Under the pieces are notes generated by a model. That model was given only the letters and a program-made list of their open reading frames with translations. It did no database searches and was not told where the DNA came from. A stretch of 28,112 nucleotides of DNA from Amanita rubescens (lineage: Eukaryota; Basidiomycota; Agaricomycetes; Agaricales; Amanitaceae). The position numbers and the translations under genes are program-made. The stretch covers positions 1 to 28,112 of the forward strand of contig WION01000621.1 of the NCBI GenBank assembly GCA_015039365.1, given 5' to 3'. Positions 22,852-28,112 of this stretch are shown piece after piece. How positions within the stretch are numbered: position 1 is the stretch's first letter; each line of letters starts with the position of its first letter.

Positions 22852-23032
22852 AGGCTGTGTTTTGCATCTGGACGCATTAGCGTGGGCAGTCACACTCATT
22901 GGGTGGCTAGACGGGATAGTGCAAGTGTTTGAGGCGAAGAGGGACCCAGACCAATCAATATCGTTTGAAGATCCGTGGGCGTTGTGCTTTATAGCCGTTG
23001 TCAACGCGTTCTTTAGCCTATCTGGTTCTATC
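22852..23032 (+). pseudogene. Element A ORF, middle piece, between two insertions
   Basis: With element B and one TACAC copy removed, the frame from 14399 continues open here for about 60 codons. It encodes two strongly hydrophobic stretches, LDALAWAVTLIGWLDGIVQV and PWALCFIAVVNAFFSLSGSI, separated by a charged loop. I recognise no family. Together with the helix near 13816 and the one at about 23487 it suggests a multi-pass membrane domain. Confidence 0.6.
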
Positions 23033-23428
23033 TGTTAAATATAGAATTATATTTATAGAATGATTAACTACTGATTGACTACAATCAATGTTACTCATAT
23101 CGCTCACGTCATCCTTTATGTATGACATAGAGATGACATCATAATGACTTCATTGCGATATCATGATAGACTCATGATCGCACCTTATGGTGTGCTTAGC
23201 ACACCATATCTTCCCATCTATACTATACGCTTACACATATGTAGATACATATTTGTTCTCTCTTAGTATATAAACCTGTCCTGTATCGTAGAATAGGACA
23301 ATCCATTCTCTTCCTCTAACTATCACTACTACGCCGAAGGGTAGCGCTAAGATCATATCGCAATAGGTAAGCTATTGCACCTGCTCATGCTGTAGACACA
23401 CTCTTGCGTAGATCTGTCTTCTTCGTCA
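23033..23428 (+). mobile_element. Solo LTR of the element B family
   Basis: The 396-bp copy runs from TGTTAAATATAG to CTTCTTCGTCA, flanked by the 5-bp duplication CTATC (23028-23032 and 23429-23433). It differs from B's LTRs at several scattered sites (for example TGACTACAATCAATGTTACT) and so comes from an older insertion that lost its body by LTR recombination. Confidence 0.93.
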
Positions 23429-23433
23429 CTATC

Positions 23434-24033
23434 AAGTTTCATTGGGCCCATTTCATCGGAGGAGACATAGAGGAACACACCTGGTTGTTATTCTGTGTCC
23501 TATCTGCCCTTGGATGGTTTCATTTCGTGGTCGCAGTTTTGAAGGGTTTTCTCATTGATCCCGGGCCTCATCTGCTAATAACGCGATGCCTTTGGGCATT
23601 TAGAACGTTTACACTGGTGTTGATGAAGACGCACCTTGCAATCCTTGACGTGGCTGGTTGTACCTCGTGTGGTACACGTTTTGATGGTTGCGGTATTAGA
23701 GTGAAGGATGTGGGAGAAGAACGGCCTATCTTAATGCCGTTGATGATTCGACCTATTGCTCCGATGAGTTATCAAGCTTATGGTGAAAGGACTTACCTGC
23801 AAGAGATGAGTAATTTGGTTTACTCCATTGTCGAAGAAGAATTCTTGAAGCACGTTGCGCGGGAACTTTCGCTTCCTGGCTTTATTTTCTTGACGAAGAC
23901 AATTTGCAACATTTTTGAAGTTTTCCCAGACACACTCGTGATTGAGGGGGAGTGGATGACTTCCCGTAAGGATCTGAGGCATCTGGGGTCCTCAGATTCC
24001 ATCAAACTTTGGCCAAGCCGAAATGCCAAGTGA
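23434..24033 (+). pseudogene. Element A ORF, C-terminal piece
   Basis: With the solo LTR and one CTATC removed, the frame from 23032 continues open for 200 codons to TGA at 24031. It opens with a hydrophobic region HTWLLFCVLSALGWFHFVVA, then a cysteine-containing loop CTSCGTRFDGCG, and ends with a soluble, charged part (EEEFLKHVARELSLPGFIFL). No polymerase, integrase or other known domain is seen. The element's 3' LTR is missing, so its right end was lost or lies unrecognised before about 24220. Confidence 0.6.
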
Positions 24034-24280
24034 AATATGAAATTCATAGCCATCCCGTGCGTCTTCAGAATTCGCAACCTGAGGAGGCCTCTGGACCCCT
24101 TCCCAGACGCCTCAGACACCTGATGATGACGGTAAAACATATCTGCAGCCATTTTAGGCTATTTTCGTGCGTGCATCCATCTGCCGGTGCCCTTCAAGTT
24201 TTTTACTTGCCTCCTCCCACTTCTTTTTTTTTTTTTTTTTTTTTTTTTAAATCCGAGCGAGTCAGCGCTCCATCTACAGC
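24034..24280. other. Noncoding gap with T25 tract
   Basis: Contains short inverted repeats of CTGAGG/CCTCAG, a run of 25 T at 24224-24248 and then the start of the next gene 32 bp later. Long poly-T tracts are common nucleosome-poor promoter elements in fungi, so the tract may belong to the promoter of the DUF6818-like gene. Confidence 0.5.
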
Positions 24281-26864
24281 ATGGATTATCAACATGGGAG
24301 TGCCGGCCATTCCCACTTCTTTTCACCACCTGACTACGACCAACCTTCGGCTACTCCCCTCAAAACCCATGATGGTGCCGGAACGACATTCACTCCAAGT
24401 CAGACCTTTCAAGGCCAGCCCTACAGTTCGCCCGGGCCACACATGTTAATGGACAATGTAAGCTATTATTTATTACTATTAAGTGTACTGTGCTAATCAA
24501 TGGTCAAGCCACAGATGCCGGTGACCCCACGACCCAGACCTATCTTCAATCAACCGGGGCGCAGTAATGAGGACAATATCTTGAGCGTGACTAGATACCC
24601 TCATCCTGGCATTAATTATGGCATGGCTCCAACTCCACCTCCTTTCCACAACCCACCTTCTACTCTTGGACAACCTGGCACAGATCATCCATCTATACAT
24701 GCTCGTCATCCCCATATACATTCTCAGCTAGCTACTGCAGACTCAATTACTAGTACCGTAAATCAGTCCAACACAATGCAATCAGATGATGAGCCCTTTG
24801 GGATGTCATTCAGGGATGTTGAGTCAAAACCAAAAAAGTCGAAGCAGGCCACGGTTACAAAGGCAGATGGCAAGAACAGAAAGACCGAAGCGAAGGCTGC
24901 TTTGTCTAGTACCAAAGCCAAGTCAAATCAAAAGGCTCAATCCCATGGTGGTCGCGCACACGGTTCACGCAACTTCCAGACAGCTGAGACAACCATGTTG
25001 CTCTCTCTTATTCAAGAGCATTTACCAATAGGTGGTAGAAGCTGGGAAGTAATTGCTGCCATCTATAACAAGTGGGCGGCGAAAGAACAATTCAAAGAAC
25101 GTGACAAGAAATCATTGAAGCAGAAGTTTGATGCGGTACGGTATTCAATGGTCTCTGATAGTAGTTGGTGCTTACATACATACTATTTAGCTTATTACAG
25201 CTGCCAACAAGAAGCCTACTGGAGATGGTGAACGAGATGAATTGTTGGTAAAGGCATTGGAACTGGAGGAGGCGATTGGCAACCGAGCTGCGACCGTGAC
25301 ACTTGATGATGCTGAACTTGACTCAAGCAGTGGCGAGTCTGAGGCCTTGAATGCAGGCCAGGATGCTGTAGTAATCTCAGATTCAGAAGAAGGCGGGCCC
25401 AAGGACGTCCAAGCCAAGGTTTGCGCTGGCAAGAAAGGCCCCACAGCCAAAGTTGTCACAACAAAGAACTACCGTATTTCTGATCCTCTCAGTACGGATA
25501 ACACAAAGAAGCCACCCCGTGGAATGGCGTTAGCCACTGGTGCTCTTGAGAAGATCACCGGTTTTTTTGATCCTGTCATATCCCGTTCCAGACTCCACCC
25601 AAACTCCATGACCTCGGACCCCGATGGACTCCTGACTATACCCATGACCACTTTCCACCCATGTCGCATCTCATATCAAGCCTATGCCAAAACTCCGAAA
25701 ACTCCGTGACAAACTCCGTGACGGACTCCGTCACAACTCCGTCACAACTCCGTGCATATTCGCTAAGTTCCTTTCTACATATTTTCCATACTTGTTTCAC
25801 CTCTTGTTTCATCTCGGGTATCACTGGTATCATTATCCCTTCGTACCATATGCTCTACTCCACTTCCTGTTCCATATCTCTATGGTTTCCTCGCTTATCA
25901 GAACACGGCCATAGAACCCCTTGTCGGACTACGTATATAAGGCCTCACTTGTATTCATACAGTAGTCCGAATATCGACTTGGATTGTGCCCCAACTCGTA
26001 TTGACTCCCTGTCTTTCATTGTCTAAGACCTCATCCAGACCGCTCGCCCTTCGGACTCCGGTCCCGGACTCCATCCCGGACTCCAGAGCGTTCTCCAGAA
26101 GTTTAGGCAAGACGTACGTTAGCATGGCGCAGCTTGCACGCTGAAGCCTAGCCTTTCCCCACTACGTCCCGGACTCCGTTATACTCCGTCCTTCCCTGTC
26201 CGTGGCTTAGTTCCCGGGCTCTGTCCCAATTAGGATCACCGTCCTTACAGATCCAGAGAATGTACGAGAGCGAGAGGAGAGTCGCATGTCTCAAACAATT
26301 GGGCTTGCACAGCTTTCTGCGGCCCAAACTGAAATTGCAACACTCCGAGCCCGAATTGATACATTAACTGATCGACTCACTGAAGAAAGCCGCTGCGCTG
26401 AGGCAGCAAATCGCCGAGCAGACAAAGCAGAAAATAAATTGGAAATGTTGCAGCTCCAGTATCGTTCTCACCGACATCATCGACGCCGCTCATATTCAAG
26501 ATCTCGCTCGTATTCAAGGTCTCACTCACACTCAAGGTCTGATGTTGAACCTACTGGTACCAGGGCTGGGCCATCAAAGAGGCACGAGAAAAGGCGTTCC
26601 CATCACTGTCGCCGCCGATCTCATTCCTCCCCTGTGTCATCTCCTTCACAGAGACCCTCACAGCGTCAACGTGTAACTGGTCCTGATGACCAGATCAATC
26701 AGGGACCTTCGTTGATACCCGCATCAGAGACAGACGGACTGAATACTTTGGCTCGTCTCGCATCTGAACAAGCAGAGCAACCACAATCATATATGTTTAC
26801 AGTCTCACCATGTAAACGACATGATGGCAAGCTGGCATTTGAATTTGTGCATACTAAAGAATAG
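24281..26864 (+). pseudogene. DUF6818-like protein gene broken by a solo LTR
   Basis: Exons are 24281-24457, 24515-25135 and 25191 onward; introns are 57 and 55 bp. The third exon is cut at 25573 by a solo LTR and resumes at 26255 in the same frame, ending at TAG 26862. Without the insert it would be about 596 residues. Residues around 215-290 match the DUF6818 pattern as I know it: ETTMLLSLIQEHLPIGGRSW, YNKWAAKE, ERDKKSLKQKFDA, then KKPTGDGE; this is a Myb/SANT-like helical domain. Before it lies a proline-rich, disordered N-terminus; after it an acidic stretch, a helical coiled-coil (LRARIDTLTDRLTEESR) and an RS repeat (SYSRSRSYSRSHSHSRS). The family is multi-copy in basidiomycetes and its function is unknown to me. 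As it stands, translation would stop at 25709 inside the LTR. Confidence 0.7.
25574..26249 (+). mobile_element. 676-bp solo LTR (probably Ty3/gypsy type) in exon 3 of the DUF6818-like gene
   Basis: The insert runs from TGTCATATCCCG to GTCCTTACA, flanked by GATCC (25569-25573 and 26250-26254). It has a TATA box TATATAA at 25934-25940, giving the strand. Near its left end (25688-25755) it holds a run of ACTCCGTGAC/ACTCCGTCAC repeats, and GGACTCC words recur later. No LTR partner or internal region remains. The class is inferred from TGT..ACA ends, 5-bp duplication and length. Confidence 0.85.
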
Positions 26865-26873
26865 AAACTGAAT

Positions 26874-26887
26874 CTACAGTACTGTAG
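26874..26887. repeat. 14-bp perfect palindrome
   Basis: CTACAGTACTGTAG lies 10 bp after the stop of the DUF6818-like gene and just before the stop of the transposase remnant on the other strand. It could mark the end of a transposon or a 3'-end hairpin. Confidence 0.5.
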
Positions 26888-27157
26888 TTAATCTGGTGTA
26901 TTGACTATAGTTAAATGAAAACGAGAGACTCGATCACGACGACGGACATCGCCAATGAGCAAGTTCCCAATGTTGTCCCACAATTCTTCATCCTCGCTAG
27001 CTTTCCAAATAGGCATGTATACACTACGTATCTGACTAATACCAACCAATTTTGCACGTAAATTGGCAAGACGAACAACGGTCTCCAAAAGCCGTTGACG
27101 ATGTGTGGCATCGGATATATTGAGAGGCACTCGCAGTCGGCCAAATGATCCAACACT
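26888..27157 (-). pseudogene. C-terminal remnant of a PIF/Harbinger-type (DDE_Tnp_4) transposase
   Basis: The frame is open from 27157 to TAA at 26888, about 89 codons, without an ATG that would start a full protein. The residues FGRLRVPLNISDATHRQRLL, ETVVRLANLRAKLVG, ISQIRSVYMPIW and RDRVSRFHL follow the order I associate with the end of fungal DDE superfamily endonucleases of the Harbinger group. The catalytic DDE residues would lie upstream and are absent: sequence right of 27160 is short-repeat DNA. Family assignment is from memory of the motif pattern only. Confidence 0.5.
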
Positions 27158-27160
27158 TTA

Positions 27161-27480
27161 CCCTCCCCCACATGTCCTTGTGGACTCCTTGTGGACTCCC
27201 GGACTCCTCAGGACTCCTCAGGACTCCCTGTAGACTCCTGATAAATTGACATAAAATGCCAGGAGTGGACAAGGACTCCTTGTGGACTCCTTGTTCACTC
27301 CCTGTTCACTCCTCATTGACTGCAAAAAAGCGAAAAATGCCAGGAGTCATCCCACAAGGAGTGGACCAGGAGTCCCTGTGGAGTCCTGCTCACTCCTGGT
27401 TCAAAGCAAAAAAGTAGTAAGTAAAATTGCAAGGACTGGACAGGAGTCCCTGTGGAGTCCTGCTCACTCCCTGCTCACTT
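27161..27480. repeat. GGAGTCC/GGACTCC-rich repeat block
   Basis: Many copies of GGACTCCT and its complement. One 30-bp unit, beginning CAGGAGTCCCTGTGGAGTCC, is exact at 27367-27396 and 27441-27470 (period 74). ATGCCAGGAGT also occurs twice (about 27256 and 27337). Opposed copies make much of it self-complementary. It joins directly to the transposase scrap, so it may be part of the same decayed element. Confidence 0.6.
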
Positions 27481-28112
27481 GTCATTACTGTAACAATGGC
27501 AACAGAAATCTGTTGCACTACAATGCTACATAACAGTGAATCTAAATAACTTAGTGCAAACCATTTAAAAACATCATCTGCGCCAATCAATACCAACACC
27601 ATCACCACCACTATCATCATCACCATCCACCTGTGGCCCACTTTTTTCCTGCTCTGATTGTTTGTTGATGTAATATGCAGGAACCAGTTAAAATTGCTGC
27701 TAATCATCCTTTTCAGTATTTGCTCATAACCACCTAGTAAGGCATTCAATGTTCACATGCCTGTGTATTGAAGGCACACATGTAACTGAGTCATATCTTC
27801 ATTGAAACTTAATCCATCAGGATTCCTACTCATTCCCAGCCATTCCTATTGCATCCTATGTAAGTAGACTGACATCACCAGTACTTTACACTCATGTGCA
27901 ATTTCATGCTGCTTTCCAAATTTCAGGTGGGCATGCATGTTGTTTGGCAATGTTTATACTTGCAATAAAATCCTGAAAATTCATATGATCCAGGTCATAT
28001 AGGACTTATTGTAAGACCAAATAATGCCAAGTACTTGAAATGTTTGCAAAAGACCTTTTCAGATGTGAGTGTGAGGAAATTGTAAAGTCTGAAAATAATC
28101 TTGAAAATGTCC
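27481..28112. other. Gene-free right end
   Basis: No convincing ORF or RNA gene. A CAC/CAT trinucleotide-rich run lies at about 27594-27633, and a small block of ATTCCTA words (27823-27860) resembles the block at 7089-7240. The rest is AT-rich. Confidence 0.45.

Noticed and set aside
27390..27749. 119-codon minus ORF with a valine-rich stretch
   Set aside because: The valine run comes from the CAC/CAT trinucleotide repeat and the ORF crosses the GGAGTCC repeats.

Overview
The window looks like genomic DNA of a filamentous basidiomycete, probably an Agaricomycete. The genes carry many short introns (43-60 bp, mostly GT..AG), sit 30-90 bp apart, and encode proteins that match fungal and eukaryotic families by eye. 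The retrotransposons and a DUF6818-like gene also fit that group. The species cannot be named from sequence reading alone. No rRNA, tRNA or CRISPR array was seen.

Positions 1-5937 are a compact housekeeping block: a 5' fragment of an unidentified gene (minus), GAR1 (H/ACA snoRNP, plus), a MIS14/NSL1 kinetochore gene (minus), YJU2/CWC16 (splicing, minus) and a 16-exon DEAH-box helicase of the DHX35 type (plus). I rebuilt every exon chain by hand and frame is kept throughout. YJU2 and the helicase share a 92-bp divergent promoter region.

Positions 5938-11769 have no convincing gene. The stretch holds families of short repeats: CCTAGG-rich blocks, an ACATGATATGGGTATCATTT array, an AAGTC/TAAGT-rich block, inverted TATA-containing modules and a foldback. 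It reads as eroded non-autonomous transposon DNA.

Positions 11770-24033 are a nest of LTR elements. The outer element (A) has a copia-type Gag with a CCHC knuckle and a copia-type half-tRNA(iMet) primer site. In place of a polymerase it has a long same-frame extension with several hydrophobic, membrane-like segments. A complete Ty1/copia element (B, 14400-22846, TSD tacac) and a solo LTR of the same family (23033-23428, TSD ctatc) are inserted in A. Removing both leaves A's frame open across each junction. B's 3' LTR is itself interrupted by a 326-bp GC-rich solo-LTR-like insert. B has intact protease, integrase, RT and RNase H motifs, but two in-frame TGA codons, and an extra ORF before gag with a PPxY motif and a C-terminal membrane anchor.

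Positions 24281-26864 are a three-exon DUF6818-like gene broken by a 676-bp solo LTR (TSD gatcc). Beyond it lie a C-terminal scrap of a PIF/Harbinger-type transposase (minus), GGAGTCC-rich repeats and AT-rich sequence without genes. The window therefore crosses from a gene-dense compartment into a transposon-rich one.
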